This document shows positions 1 through 10,397 of a stretch of DNA of 64,000 nucleotides, one piece after another (positions within the stretch are counted from its first letter, which is position 1; every line of letters starts with the position of its first letter). The translations under genes and the position numbers were made by a program. The notes under the pieces were generated by a model, which did no database searches, was not told the DNA's origin, and saw only the letters and a list, made by a program, of their open reading frames with translations. The stretch comes from Planctomycetota bacterium (GTDB taxonomy: Bacteria; Planctomycetota; Planctomycetia; Pirellulales; UBA1268), in the NCBI GenBank assembly GCA_003669605.1, contig QWOP01000031.1, forward strand, positions 1 to 64,000, given 5' to 3'.

Positions 1-161
1 CCCGAAAACAGAGTCTACCCGGGTGTACCAGACAACCGGAAGTTCCGGCCAGGACGCGCGCGTTCGGACCGAACACCGCCGGCCCCGTGATCAGCAGGGC
101 TTTACCAGCCCTCCACGGGGCGGACGCCAAACCCTGGGGGGCAAGGGGGAGTTTGCCGTCC

Positions 162-251
162 CCCCAAGCCTGGCCTGCCGATTTCAGCACGCCCCAAGCC
201 TGGCCTGCCGATGTCAGCACGCCCCAAGCCTGGCCTGCCGATGTCAGGACG
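162..251. repeat. Three tandem copies of a 30-bp unit
   Basis: The unit begins CCCCAAGCCTGGCCTGCCGA and occurs three times in perfect register at about 162, 192 and 222. The copies differ at only a few bases (atttcagcacg, atgtcagcacg, atgtcaggacg). The array lies just past the 3' end of the small minus-strand gene at 244-459 and slightly overlaps its last codons. It has no spacers, so it is not a CRISPR. It is probably a minisatellite-like slippage product, and no function is evident. Confidence 0.85.
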
Positions 252-459
252 ACCAGGTCCGTCCGCTGGCTCCCTCTGAACGGGGGCCGAAACTGCCGGT
301 GAGGCCGCCGATCACATCCCAACGATCGTGCCGCCGAACCTCGATGTCCCCCTGCTGATTGATCCGCACCAGGCAGGTGTCGGTGAGCCCTGCCCGGCGC
401 AGCTCCTCTGGGGAGACCTCATCGGGCTCAAGCATGCTCATCAGCGCCCGCCCGTTCAT
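244..459 (-). CDS. Small conserved planctomycete-type protein of unknown function
   Basis: About 71 residues if translation starts at the ATG at 459; in-frame ATGs at 441 and 435, and an upstream one at 576, are also possible. The core reads TDTCLVRINQQGDIEVRRHD followed by RWDVIGGL, a pattern I recall from short uncharacterised planctomycete proteins. The end keeps an F-x-x-R-x-x-x-A-S-G-x-x-W spacing, so the C-terminus looks intact despite touching the tandem repeat. There is no signal peptide, membrane segment or known catalytic motif. It follows rsmA on the same strand and may be its last operon member. Family recognition is from memory; function is unknown. Confidence 0.6.
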   Translation of the reverse strand: MNGRALMSMLEPDEVSPEELRRAGLTDTCLVRINQQGDIEVRRHDRWDVIGGLTGSFGPRSEGASGRTWSS

Positions 460-589
460 CTCGATGTACTTCGCCCGCACGTGAGTCTCTCCAGGGTGCC
501 GGTCACTGCTGCCATTGAAGTCAATCGCTCCCTGACGGAGGCTGGCTTGCCACCGACAGGTGTGGTCCCTCGACAAGGGCTGCCAATGC

Positions 590-1687
590 TCATTCCGACT
601 GCGTCAGCAGCCGCTGGTATTCGGCCTCCAGCCGCACGAGCCCTGCGGGGGGAATCTCCTCGGCCCGGGTGTCGGGCCCCAGTCCCAGCGCCTTGAAAGT
701 GGCTTCCACCAGTTCCCGAGCGCCAGATTCTCGCTTTCCCCCCGCCATCCGCACAAGCACTCCGCGGAGCAGTTTTCGGCGGTGGCAGAAGAGGTCGCGG
801 ACGAAGATGTGGAATCGATCGAGGTCCTCAATCGTCTCCCGCCGCGCGGGATCGACCACGATCCGCACAATGGCCGAATCGATCTTGGGCCGGGGCCAGA
901 ACACGTTCGGTGGCAGGATGCGGACGATCTCCGCATCGCACTGGGCCCCGATCCACACCGAGAGGCCGTTGTAGGAGGAGTCGCCGGCCCGGGCGGTCAT
1001 CCGCTCCCCCATTTCCCGCTGCACGGTGACCGTCGCCGAGGCGAAGGGACGCGGGAGAGCGAGCAGATTGGAGATCACCGGCGTGGCCACGCAGTAGGGA
1101 AGATTGGCCACCAACCGCAGTTGGCCGCCGGTGGCAGCCAAGGCACGATCGACCGCCGCGAGCAATTCCGGGGCCATGCGGTGCTTGGCAGCCAGCGCAT
1201 CCCCCTCGACCAATTCGACGTTGTCGGCGTCGATGAGCCGGTCGCGGGCCAATTGGGCCAGCCTGGAATCGATCTCGGCGGTCACCACCCTCCCGGCAAC
1301 GGCAGCCAACCGCTCGGTGAGAGCACCGGTGCCGCTCCCCACCTCAAGAACCACGTCCTGCGGACCGATCCCTGCTTCGCGGACCACCAGATCAAGGAGA
1401 TTCAAGTCGACGAGGAAGTTTTGTCCCCGCGAGGAGTCGATCGAAAACCCGACCTGCGAGAAGAGCCGCTTGAGATAGGCCGTGGTCTGCCGCGCGGCCC
1501 GATCCGAGGGCGGTGGGGCTGCAGCAGCAGCCTGGGGAGCCGCGGCCAGCGGGTGACTGCGGGGCGGTTTCCCACGCGTTCGGGGCGCGTCGCCTCGGGG
1601 GGGCCTGGTTGGAGTGCCGGGAGTGGTGGGACGTCCGCTGCGGTCGGCTCCACGTTTGCCGGCGAATTTCCCAGGTCGACCGCTCAT
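590..1687 (-). CDS. rsmA: 16S rRNA (adenine1518/1519-N6) dimethyltransferase RsmA/KsgA
   Basis: Dimethylates two adjacent adenines in the 3' terminal hairpin of 16S rRNA during small-subunit assembly, using S-adenosylmethionine. The protein has 365 residues. RGQNFL is at about 87-92, the SAM-binding glycine motif LEVGSGTG at about 114-121, and the catalytic NLPY at about 195-198, followed by the C-terminal helical domain. Residues 1-66 are an extra Pro/Ala/Arg-rich, probably disordered extension that the usual 260-290-residue family lacks. Its ATG overlaps the stop of ribE by 4 nt (1684-1687), so the two are probably translated together. The family call is secure; the extension is the odd part. 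Confidence 0.95.
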   Translation of the reverse strand: MSGRPGKFAGKRGADRSGRPTTPGTPTRPPRGDAPRTRGKPPRSHPLAAAPQAAAAAPPPSDRAARQTTAYLKRLFSQVGFSIDSSRGQNFLVDLNLLDLVVREAGIGPQDVVLEVGSGTGALTERLAAVAGRVVTAEIDSRLAQLARDRLIDADNVELVEGDALAAKHRMAPELLAAVDRALAATGGQLRLVANLPYCVATPVISNLLALPRPFASATVTVQREMGERMTARAGDSSYNGLSVWIGAQCDAEIVRILPPNVFWPRPKIDSAIVRIVVDPARRETIEDLDRFHIFVRDLFCHRRKLLRGVLVRMAGGKRESGARELVEATFKALGLGPDTRAEEIPPAGLVRLEAEYQRLLTQSE

Positions 1688-2277
1688 CCTCGTGCCTCCA
1701 GCCAGCGTGCCACGTACTTGAAGACCACGTCGGTCTCCAGGTTGACGCCATCCCCAGTGGCGAGTTGTCCGAGGGTGGTGGCGGAGAGGGTCTGCGGGAT
1801 CAGGGCCACGCTAAAACTGTCGGCGGCGACATCGACAACCGTCAGGCTGACGCCATCGATGGTCACTGATCCTTTGGATGCCATCTGGGCGAGCAGGGGG
1901 GAGGGGGCGGAGAAGCGACAGGTTTCCCATTCCCCTTCGCGGAAGCGTGAAACCAGCCCCCCCATTCCATCGACATGCCCGGTGACCAGATGACCTCCCA
2001 GCCGGTCGGAGAGCATCAGCGACCGCTCCAGATTCACTCTACCGCCAGTTTTGAGCCGTCCCAGGCTGGTTCGGGTGAGGGTTTCGGGGCCGAGCTGAAA
2101 CTCCATCCTCGGCCCTTCGATCCGCACCACCGACAGGCAGCAGCCGCTGACGCAGATGCTCGCTCCCAACGCCGTGCCGGTGACGATCGGCTCTGCCTCG
2201 ACGACCAGCCGCACCCCGGGCGGTTCCGCCACCACGGACACGACCTTTCCCAGCGATTCGACAAGTCCGGTGAACAT
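1684..2277 (-). CDS. ribE: Riboflavin synthase, alpha chain
   Basis: Catalyses dismutation of two 6,7-dimethyl-8-ribityllumazine molecules to riboflavin, the last step of the pathway. The 197-residue protein starts with the classic MFTGLVE, which fixes the start at 2277. It has two lumazine-binding repeats: the first carries CVSGCCLSV, the second GHVDG and TIDGVSLTVV. Length is typical of a complete two-barrel subunit. The stop codon overlaps the start of rsmA. The 240-bp gap to the divergent enolase gene must hold its promoter, but I see no FMN riboswitch there, and no other riboflavin gene is adjacent. Confidence 0.95.
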   Translation of the reverse strand: MFTGLVESLGKVVSVVAEPPGVRLVVEAEPIVTGTALGASICVSGCCLSVVRIEGPRMEFQLGPETLTRTSLGRLKTGGRVNLERSLMLSDRLGGHLVTGHVDGMGGLVSRFREGEWETCRFSAPSPLLAQMASKGSVTIDGVSLTVVDVAADSFSVALIPQTLSATTLGQLATGDGVNLETDVVFKYVARWLEARG

Positions 2278-2293
2278 AGACCGGTGATGATAG

Positions 2294-3811
<1,518 letters not shown>

Positions 3812-3830
3812 TCTGAAAAAAAGAAAGTCG

Positions 3831-3865
3831 GCCGGGCACCGGTGGAGAACTCCCCGGTGCCCGGC
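3831..3865. terminator. Perfect 12-bp inverted repeat after eno
   Basis: GCCGGGCACCGG (3831-3842) and CCGGTGCCCGGC (3854-3865) form a perfect GC-rich stem with an 11-nt loop, 20 nt past the enolase stop. No T-run follows on the plus strand. An A-rich tract (GAAAAAAAGAAAGT) precedes it, so the canonical hairpin-plus-U-run arrangement would be read on the minus strand. It may be a terminator or an RNA-stabilising hairpin for eno. Confidence 0.55.
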
Positions 3866-3884
3866 GACCGACCGGAGCGTGGCT

Positions 3885-4223
3885 ATGCCTTCTCCCCCGC
3901 TGCGTCCCACCGATTCGCCCTGGTTCTGGGGGATGCTCTTTTCAGCGATGTCGCTGATCGGGATGGCGATCATCGCCCCCAAGTACGACGTTCGTCAGCG
4001 GCAGATCGAGGGACGTTTTCTCGGGCGGCAGCAGGCGAACAACGAGCGCACTCGCCGGGCGGCTGGGCTTGAGCCCATCGACTTGGCGGAGCAGGCCGAG
4101 GACCGCGACCTGGTTGCCCCGCGACGGATTGTGCCACTTTGGACGCTCGCCACGCTCGCTGCCATCGCCACTGCGGCCAGCGCGGTGATGTTCGCCCGCG
4201 AAGTGCGACACGCTCACCGCTGA
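3885..4223 (+). CDS. Small two-helix membrane protein, unknown function
   Basis: 112 residues with hydrophobic segments at about 13-31 and 84-104. Between them is a charged cytoplasmic or periplasmic stretch (YDVRQRQIEGRFLGRQQ and onward) rich in Arg, Gln and Glu that may form a coiled coil. High GC at third codon positions supports coding. It begins 20 nt after the enolase-associated hairpin. I recognise the general look from planctomycete genomes but no named domain. The ATG at 3885 is the only start that puts the first helix near the N-terminus. Confidence 0.65.
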   Translation: MPSPPLRPTDSPWFWGMLFSAMSLIGMAIIAPKYDVRQRQIEGRFLGRQQANNERTRRAAGLEPIDLAEQAEDRDLVAPRRIVPLWTLATLAAIATAASAVMFAREVRHAHR

Positions 4224-4348
4224 CTCCGGCGGCGCTTCCCGGCCGGGGCCACCTTGAGCCCGCCGCGCCCGATTTTTTGGGCAAGACTCACCTTGCGCGT
4301 TCGGGGAAATATTGAAACCGGCCCGTGGCACGCTCCTGGCCTTTTCTC

Positions 4349-4699
4349 ATGCCGATCCGCCGTCGCTTCCGCCGTGGTCTGAAGCTTCATCATCGGGTGT
4401 ACGTCGTGGAACTGGCCTCGGAAGTCCGCTGTGACCGGCGGTTCATCCGGCAGAACCGTTACACCAAGCCTGACCAGACCTGCCTCTATGTCGGTTCGAC
4501 GGGGCTCGATCCGGAGGTGCGGTATGTCAACCATCTCCGCGGTCACAAGGGCTGTCCGCTGGTCCGCGATCATGCCATCCGGCTGCGGCCCGATCTATTT
4601 GCCGACTTCCCGGCGATGACCTGGGAGGATGCGCTGGCCACGGAGGAAGCCTGGGCAAAGGAACTCCGCGAACTGGGCTACGCGGTCTACCAGCACTGA
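4349..4699 (+). CDS. GIY-YIG-like small protein
   Basis: About 116 residues from the ATG at 4349; a GTG at 4325 would add eight. HHRVYVVEL stands where a GIY strand would be, followed by CLYVGSTGLDPEVRYVNHLRG, which fits the YIG strand with its downstream Arg and His. A later EEAWAKEL supplies an acidic residue where the nuclease keeps its catalytic Glu. About 25 extra residues separate the GIY-like and YIG-like strands, and the GIY tripeptide itself is VYV. This is a divergent member of the GIY-YIG nuclease superfamily. Activity is uncertain and the neighbours give no clue. Confidence 0.65.
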   Translation: MPIRRRFRRGLKLHHRVYVVELASEVRCDRRFIRQNRYTKPDQTCLYVGSTGLDPEVRYVNHLRGHKGCPLVRDHAIRLRPDLFADFPAMTWEDALATEEAWAKELRELGYAVYQH

Positions 4700-4758
4700 G
4701 GCGTGTTGCGAGCAACCAAAAGCCCCAAAAGCAGGTCGACAAACAGGTCGATTTGCCG

Positions 4759-6459
4759 TCACCCGATGATCGAACGGCGGCGGGAGACGTAGTCCCAGAC
4801 GACGAAGCGGTCGAGGTCCTTCCCCGACGTGAAAAACACTCTGCCCTGCGCGGTCTGCGCGAGTTTGTAGGCAAACTGGATATCTTCTCTCGACTGCGAC
4901 CAGCCCGAGAGCAGGAACACATTGACCACAATCCCCTCGCGCCGGCAGGCCTCCGCCTCGCGGAGCGTCGCCTCCTCCGTCCGCTTGTGGGGCGGATAGA
5001 GGAGGTAGAGCTGGCTCCCCTCGAAATGCGCCGTGGGGAGACCGTCAGTGATCAGGATCACCTGTTTGTTAGGAGTGTCGGCACGGGCCAGTTGCCGCCG
5101 CGCCAGCTGCAGAGCGTGCTGGATGTTGGTGAAGTGGGGGGGGATGTCGGCTTCGGTTATGCCCGGATCGGACAAATCCGCCCGCAGTCGGACGACCGAA
5201 TCGAAGATCGTCACCGGCTTGGGGAGGAGCGTGACAATCTCCCCGGCAGGACGCGGCTTGGCGAAGGAATACATCTCGAGGAAGGAGAGGGTGTCGCCGG
5301 GAAACTCGCGCTGCACCAGCCCCTGGAGCGCCAGCGCCATCCGCTTCACGCTCACATAGAGCCCGCCGTGCCGCATCGAGCCGCTCATATCGAGGGCCAC
5401 AACAGTCGCGCACTTCGGCGTGTTGCGGGTTGAATGGACCTCAATGTCGCGGGCGTTGAGCCGCAGCGGCCGCTCCTTCCCTTGGCGGAGCATGCAATTG
5501 ACGAGCGAGCCGGGGATGTCGATGTGGGCCACCGAATCGCCAAACTCGTAGGGGCGGGTCGGCACCATCTCCACCGCCCCCTCGCCGGTGACGTTCACCT
5601 GATGCCGGCCGGTGCGGGAGGGATCGAGGGCGGAGAAGATCTTCTCGAGGAGCTTCCCCTGAAAGAGTCGCATCGCCTTGGGGGAGAGGGAGTATCCCTT
5701 CTTCCCCTTGTCGAGCCCCTGCTCGGCGGCCATCCGCGCCACCATCTCCTCCACCTGGGCCTTGAGGCGGGCGAGGTCATCGAGCTGCCCCTCGGCCGCG
5801 TAGCGCTCCAACGCCCCCATGTCGATCAGGCCGATACGGGCGGTCTTCTCTGCCTCGGCGAGCTGCTGGAGGAGCCGCTCGATCTCCTCGAGTTCCTCCT
5901 TCACCGCAAGCGCGGTCTCCACGTCGAGATTCTTTCTGCCCGTGAAGGTCCAACGCGTGGCCAGTTCGTCGATCTGATAGACGGCGCCGAGCCGGTCAAC
6001 GAGGGCCACCAGTTCGGCGCCGAAGCGGCTCTGGTCGTCGTCTTGGGCATACCACAACCGTTCGAGGAGGCGCAGCTGCTCGTCGCGGACGGCACGCAGA
6101 AAGGCTTCGCGGTATTTTGCGGGCGGCTTCGAGCGCCCCGCTGCGTCGCGAAAATCGGCCCGGGCCCGCTTCCGCACCCCCTCCGCATTCCATGTGGCGA
6201 GAATCTGCTTCCGCCGCTCGTCGAGCATCCTCCGCAGTGCCTCCAGCGACGGCCCCAGGCCGCGGATCTGCTCGGGATCGAGCATCACCGCCTCGGCGAG
6301 TTGCTCCGCAGTCAGCTCGTCGAGCTCGCCGAACTCAAGCAGGTGCTCCATGGCAGGGGTCAGCATGTCAAACTGCGGGCTCCGCGGCGGCGGAATCCGG
6401 GCCGGATCATACTTCTGGTAGGAGTGGACGATGCCGCCGAGCGAGTCGCGGTGGGCCAT
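4759..6459 (-). CDS. von Willebrand factor type A domain protein, partner of the MoxR-type ATPase
   Basis: 566 residues. The N-terminal 350 residues are charged and helical with no recognised domain. The C-terminal vWA domain has the MIDAS metal site DMSGSM at about 357-362 and ITDG at about 470-473. The ATG at 6459 (start MAHRDSLGG) has GAGG upstream and lies 26 nt after the stop of the ATPase gene, so the pair is an operon. In related MoxR-vWA pairs, the AAA+ ATPase and the metal-binding vWA protein act together as a remodelling or metal-insertion chaperone. The substrate here is unknown. No signal peptide or membrane helix is visible, so it is probably cytoplasmic. Confidence 0.85.
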   Translation of the reverse strand: MAHRDSLGGIVHSYQKYDPARIPPPRSPQFDMLTPAMEHLLEFGELDELTAEQLAEAVMLDPEQIRGLGPSLEALRRMLDERRKQILATWNAEGVRKRARADFRDAAGRSKPPAKYREAFLRAVRDEQLRLLERLWYAQDDDQSRFGAELVALVDRLGAVYQIDELATRWTFTGRKNLDVETALAVKEELEEIERLLQQLAEAEKTARIGLIDMGALERYAAEGQLDDLARLKAQVEEMVARMAAEQGLDKGKKGYSLSPKAMRLFQGKLLEKIFSALDPSRTGRHQVNVTGEGAVEMVPTRPYEFGDSVAHIDIPGSLVNCMLRQGKERPLRLNARDIEVHSTRNTPKCATVVALDMSGSMRHGGLYVSVKRMALALQGLVQREFPGDTLSFLEMYSFAKPRPAGEIVTLLPKPVTIFDSVVRLRADLSDPGITEADIPPHFTNIQHALQLARRQLARADTPNKQVILITDGLPTAHFEGSQLYLLYPPHKRTEEATLREAEACRREGIVVNVFLLSGWSQSREDIQFAYKLAQTAQGRVFFTSGKDLDRFVVWDYVSRRRSIIG

Positions 6460-6485
6460 AGAAAAAACCTCTTCCCGGGCAGTGG

Positions 6486-7949
6486 CTAACGGTAACCGCG
6501 GGTGTCGTAGATCGTGTGGCCGTGCGATTGGATCCGCGAGATCCGCTCGGTGGCGTAGAGCCCGGCGAGGATGAACTCGATGCAAGAGGCACGCACCGCG
6601 GGATCCTTGGCGGCGTTCACCTCGAAGGCCTTTTCCCACAGTTCGGGAACGTCGGCCACTATCGTGGAATAGTCGGCCGATGGCACGGCGTCACCGACCT
6701 CGATCTTCATCCCCTCCGCAAAGACCTTCGCGATGGCATCGACCGAGTGCTTCTCGACATATTCGTTGAAGACGGTGGCGATCGCATCGGCGATGATTCC
6801 GTCGAGGACCTGACGCTCAGAGAGTTGGTGGCTCCCCATCAGATCGAGCTCGAGTTTCCCAAGGCTCGACGCGTAGATATGACCGAGGTCGCTGATCCTC
6901 GGCACCGCCGGCGTCTCGCCGAGGCGGACGGCCCGGTGCCGGGCACTGGCGACCATCGTCCGGTAGTTGGCTATCGAGAACCGGGCGCTGACGCCCGACT
7001 GCTGGTCGATGTGCTTGCTGGCGCGGGCGGTGATCGTGATCTGTTCGATGATCTCTTTCATAAACGGCGGCACGAGCACCGGCCAAGAGTGCCCGCCGTC
7101 GACGCCCGCCTCCTGCTCGAGCATCTGGATCCCCAAGGCCCGCTCGCGCGGATAGTGGGTGTGGATGACGGCGCCGATCCGGTCCTTGAGCTGCGGGATC
7201 ACCTTGCCAGAGCGGTTATACGTGGAGGGGTTGGCGGAGAAGAGGAGCATCACATCGATGTCGAACTTGACGGGATAACCGCGGATTTGGACGTCGCGCT
7301 CCTCGAGAATATTGAACATCCCCACCTGCACCAGTTCGTCGAGCTCCGGGAGCTCGTTCATGGCGAAGATGCCGCGGTGCATCCGGGGGATGAGCCCGAG
7401 GTGGAGGGCTTCTTCAGAGGCCATGCTCGTGCCGCCGGCGAGTTTGGCAGGATCGATCTCGCCAATGATGTCGGCGAACTTCGTGCCGGGGGCGAGACGC
7501 TCGGCGTAGCGCTCGGCGCGCGGCCACCAGGCAATTGGCACCTCTGTCTCTTTACGGCCGGCGACCAAGCGGCGCCCGGCGGAGGTGATCGGATGAAAGG
7601 GGTCGTCATGGAGGGGGATCGAAGGATCGTCGAGATACGGAATCCAGTCGTCGAGAAAGCCTGCCAGGAGCCGCATCAGCCGGCTCTTTGCCTGCCCCTT
7701 TTCACCAAGGAACAGCATGTCGTGGCCGGCAATCAAGGCGATGTTGATCTCCGGAATGACGGTGTCGTCGTAGCCGACGATGCCGGGAAAAAACTCACCG
7801 CCAGAGCCGAGGCAGGCGAGGAAGTTCTCGCGCACCTCCTCCTTCACCGTTCGGCTCCTCCAGTCGGAAGCCCGCAGTGCGGCGAGCGTCCGCGGCAGGG
7901 TGGCCAGATCGCGGGGGGCGGGGAAGGGCAGGGGACTGGCAGCAGACAT
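6486..7949 (-). CDS. MoxR/magnesium-chelatase-type AAA+ ATPase
   Basis: 487 residues from the ATG at 7949 (MSAASPLPF). It has a P-loop variant GEKGQAKS at about 82-89, a Walker-B-like strand [12 protein letters not shown] at about 194-205, and a sensor-type segment [14 protein letters not shown], in the order expected for the chelatase/MoxR clade. The first gene of the two-gene unit with the vWA protein downstream. The family typically forms hexameric rings that couple ATP hydrolysis to remodelling of a target held by the vWA partner. This variant is longer than classic MoxR (about 330 residues). The target is unknown; a classic chelatase substrate is not implied by any neighbour. Confidence 0.85.
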   Translation of the reverse strand: MSAASPLPFPAPRDLATLPRTLAALRASDWRSRTVKEEVRENFLACLGSGGEFFPGIVGYDDTVIPEINIALIAGHDMLFLGEKGQAKSRLMRLLAGFLDDWIPYLDDPSIPLHDDPFHPITSAGRRLVAGRKETEVPIAWWPRAERYAERLAPGTKFADIIGEIDPAKLAGGTSMASEEALHLGLIPRMHRGIFAMNELPELDELVQVGMFNILEERDVQIRGYPVKFDIDVMLLFSANPSTYNRSGKVIPQLKDRIGAVIHTHYPRERALGIQMLEQEAGVDGGHSWPVLVPPFMKEIIEQITITARASKHIDQQSGVSARFSIANYRTMVASARHRAVRLGETPAVPRISDLGHIYASSLGKLELDLMGSHQLSERQVLDGIIADAIATVFNEYVEKHSVDAIAKVFAEGMKIEVGDAVPSADYSTIVADVPELWEKAFEVNAAKDPAVRASCIEFILAGLYATERISRIQSHGHTIYDTRGYR

Positions 7950-8043
7950 CGGCGGGTCTCCGGGGGAGTCCGTCGATTGTAGGCGCACGGCGCCGCTCCG
8001 CACACACGCTTCGACCGTGTCATCTCGGCGGGGCGGTGCTTTG

Positions 8044-9060
8044 TCAGGCTGGCGGATGCGGTCTGGCGGCAGGGATCAGCGGGAGGCGAACTGTAATTGC
8101 CGTCCCCTTGCCGGGGGCACTCTCCACGCGGATCCGTCCCTTGTGGGCCTCGACAATCTCCCGACAGGCCGACAGCCCCAGGCCGCTGCCCCCCTTGCCG
8201 GTCTCATCTGGGCCGCTCTTGGTTGAGAAATGCGGGTCGAACATCCGCCGCATCACATCCGCCGTCATCCCGCAACCGGTGTCGCGGACCGTCATATCGA
8301 CCAGACCACTGGCGGAGTCGTGCGACAGCCGGAGGATCAGCCTGCCTCCCTGTGGCATCGCCTGGCGGGCGTTGACGAGGAGATTGATCAGCACCTGCTG
8401 GATCTGACCGGGATTGGCCGACACCTGCGGCACCGGCGTGTACTCCCGCTCCAGTTGCACCCGGTACTTGGTCATCTCCCGTTCCAAGAGGACCAGCGAA
8501 TCCTCCAACAGTGACTCGAGGTTCACAGGCTCCATCCGCGCAGTGCCACGGCGAGCCATCCCCAGAACACTGGCCGTGATCCGCGCGGCGCGCGTGCCAG
8601 CGGAGAGAATCCGCTCCAGGGCCTTGTCGCGGGTCGGCTGGTCGCGGTGGCGGAGTCCGAGCCGGGCATAGTTGAGGATCGTGGTCAGGGCGTTGTTGAA
8701 CTCGTGCGTCGTCGTTCCCAGCAGGTCGCCAAGGCTCGCGGCCTTGCGGGCTTCGAGGACCTCACGGCGCAGCGCCGCCACTTCCGCTGCGTGCTTGCGT
8801 TGCATCCCCTCGAACTGCCGCTGCACGGCCACCAACTCACTCTCTTCTCCCCCAGAGACCGGCTGCAGATCGCGGGACAGTGGAGGAAGATCGCTCCTGC
8901 CCCACGACGACGTGCCAGCCGGTCGTTCCCCCACGATCTGGGCAGCCCCGGGCGGCCTCGGCAGAGGCATTCGCTTCGCCGGAGACGGGGATGCCGGAGG
9001 GCGCTTGTACGGCACGAAGCCGTCGCCGCCATGCCCCAATCCCATCTCTTCAATCGCCAT
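8044..9060 (-). CDS. Soluble sensor histidine kinase
   Basis: 338 residues. The ATG at 9060 has a strong GGAGGAGG just upstream. The first 75 residues are low-complexity and Pro-rich; a coiled coil follows at about 75-108. The dimerisation/phosphoacceptor motif [15 protein letters not shown] has His at about 119. The ATP-binding domain has an N-box [12 protein letters not shown] around 225-235, DTGCGM around 260-265 and [13 protein letters not shown] around 290-302. No transmembrane helix or PAS domain is present, so it is cytoplasmic and must sense through the N-terminus or a partner. No response regulator is adjacent, which makes it an orphan kinase. Confidence 0.9.
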   Translation of the reverse strand: MAIEEMGLGHGGDGFVPYKRPPASPSPAKRMPLPRPPGAAQIVGERPAGTSSWGRSDLPPLSRDLQPVSGGEESELVAVQRQFEGMQRKHAAEVAALRREVLEARKAASLGDLLGTTTHEFNNALTTILNYARLGLRHRDQPTRDKALERILSAGTRAARITASVLGMARRGTARMEPVNLESLLEDSLVLLEREMTKYRVQLEREYTPVPQVSANPGQIQQVLINLLVNARQAMPQGGRLILRLSHDSASGLVDMTVRDTGCGMTADVMRRMFDPHFSTKSGPDETGKGGSGLGLSACREIVEAHKGRIRVESAPGKGTAITVRLPLIPAARPHPPA

Positions 9061-9561
9061 CGCCCCTCCTCCAAGAAGACTGCAACACCGCACGAGCTCC
9101 ACCGACTGCACGAACCCTGCTTTGGCCCCCGCACGCATCGGCCCAAAACCCTCAATCGCGCCGCGCCGCCAGCTGCCCAGTCGCCGCTAAGACCCCCGCC
9201 TTCCCCAATGGCCCCATCGAAATCGACCCCCCGACAGGCAATCTTCCGGCAACCCCCAACGCCCGCCGCTCCGCTACCACTTAACCTGATGCCACCGTTG
9301 GACTTGCAAACAAAGAGAAGCGTCCACTGGGGGTATCGGCGGCCTCCGTCTGTTGTCCAAAGGAACCCCTCCACGCACCTTTCTGCCCACTCGACCGTTT
9401 CATCTTCATCGCATGGTCTGCTCCCTCGATCGCTGCTACCATGCTGATGTTCGTCTCAACAATCAATTTTTTCCGGGTCGTTTTCCTCTTTTTTCACCGC
9501 GTCGCCCCTCCGCCCAGCCGGTTGTTCACCGGCCTGGCGATTGGGCCCCAAGGGCCGCACG
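9061..9561. other. 500-bp gene-free divergent intergenic region
   Basis: Lies between the leftward histidine kinase and the rightward DUF1559 gene. Translations here are Ser/Pro/Arg-rich without conserved motifs. It must hold the promoters of both flanking genes. I see a T-rich stretch (about 9460-9500) that is unusually low in GC for this window, but no clear -35/-10 pair. Confidence 0.5.
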
Positions 9562-10335
9562 ATGCCGACCACACCGCATGCCTTCAGCCGCCACATTGAA
9601 TCCCCGCGACTCTCCCCCCGGATGGCGGCCATGCAGCCCCGGCGGATGGCATTTACTCTGGTGGAGTTGCTGGTGGTGATCGCGATCATCGGCCTGCTGG
9701 TGGGAATGATGCTTCCTGCCGTGCAGGGGGCCCGCGAAGCCGCCCGGCGGACTGAGTGCAAGGCAAATCTCAAGCAGGTGGGCCTGGCGATGATGATGTT
9801 CCTCGACCGCAAGTCACGGGGAAAGTTCCCCGATGCCTGCATTCTGCCGAGTGAGGAACTTCTCTTTTTCACCCCCACCCGGCCGATCAAGCCGAGTCTC
9901 GCCGCCGTTCTCGGCCCCTACTCGGAGAACAACCGCAACATCTTCAAGTGCCCCTCCGACAACTACTACTTCCTCAAGAGTTCCAAGGCGATCGACAAGT
10001 TGAAGACTGATCTTTCCGCCATCGGCCGATCAATCCCCAACGACGCCCCGGAGGAGTACAAAACGCTTCCCTACGAGGGAACCAGCTACGAGTACCCACA
10101 GCGCCGCTTGGCGAACAAGACCCGCGAAGAGGCCCTTATCAGCCGCAGTGGGCAGCAGAATGGGACCTCGAAACTATGGATCACCTACGAATTCGAAGCC
10201 TTTCACGGTGGCGGTCTCGGCGCACTGTTCTCGTCCGAAGAGTCAACGTTCAACGACCCCGATCCGAACCGTCCCCCAGCGCAGGACGGGGCCCGCAACT
10301 TCCTCTACCTCGACGGCCACGTCGAGAATCTCTGA
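9562..10335 (+). CDS. DUF1559-type protein with prepilin-like leader
   Basis: 257 residues from the ATG at 9562; starts at 9622 or 9631 would give a shorter leader. The segment [20 protein letters not shown] is a type IV prepilin/pseudopilin N-terminus: a prepilin-peptidase site before F, Glu at +5, then one hydrophobic helix. After it comes [19 protein letters not shown], typical of the planctomycete DUF1559 family, and the protein ends [11 protein letters not shown], matching the H-x-G-x-x-DGHV-like ends of that family. DUF1559 proteins are greatly expanded in Planctomycetes and are thought to be exported filament-like or surface proteins. No secretion gene is adjacent here. Confidence 0.85.
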   Translation: MPTTPHAFSRHIESPRLSPRMAAMQPRRMAFTLVELLVVIAIIGLLVGMMLPAVQGAREAARRTECKANLKQVGLAMMMFLDRKSRGKFPDACILPSEELLFFTPTRPIKPSLAAVLGPYSENNRNIFKCPSDNYYFLKSSKAIDKLKTDLSAIGRSIPNDAPEEYKTLPYEGTSYEYPQRRLANKTREEALISRSGQQNGTSKLWITYEFEAFHGGGLGALFSSEESTFNDPDPNRPPAQDGARNFLYLDGHVENL

Positions 10336-10397
10336 CTTGAGTCCCGCTCCCGCCACCATTTCCATCACCGACCCCGAATCACTGCGAGAGGATTCTG

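Noticed and set aside
162-251. CRISPR array
   Set aside because: The copies are directly adjacent without unique spacers.
244-459. Frameshift at the end of the small protein gene
   Set aside because: The tail keeps the expected F-x-x-R, Ala-Ser-Gly and Trp spacing in the same frame.
560-1993. Long plus-strand frame opposite rsmA and similar long antisense frames
   Set aside because: These are shadows of conserved genes on the other strand, produced by high GC; their translations show no family motifs.
6486-7949. True magnesium chelatase subunit for chlorophyll
   Set aside because: No other pigment-synthesis gene is near and the ATPase belongs to the MoxR-like group with a vWA partner.
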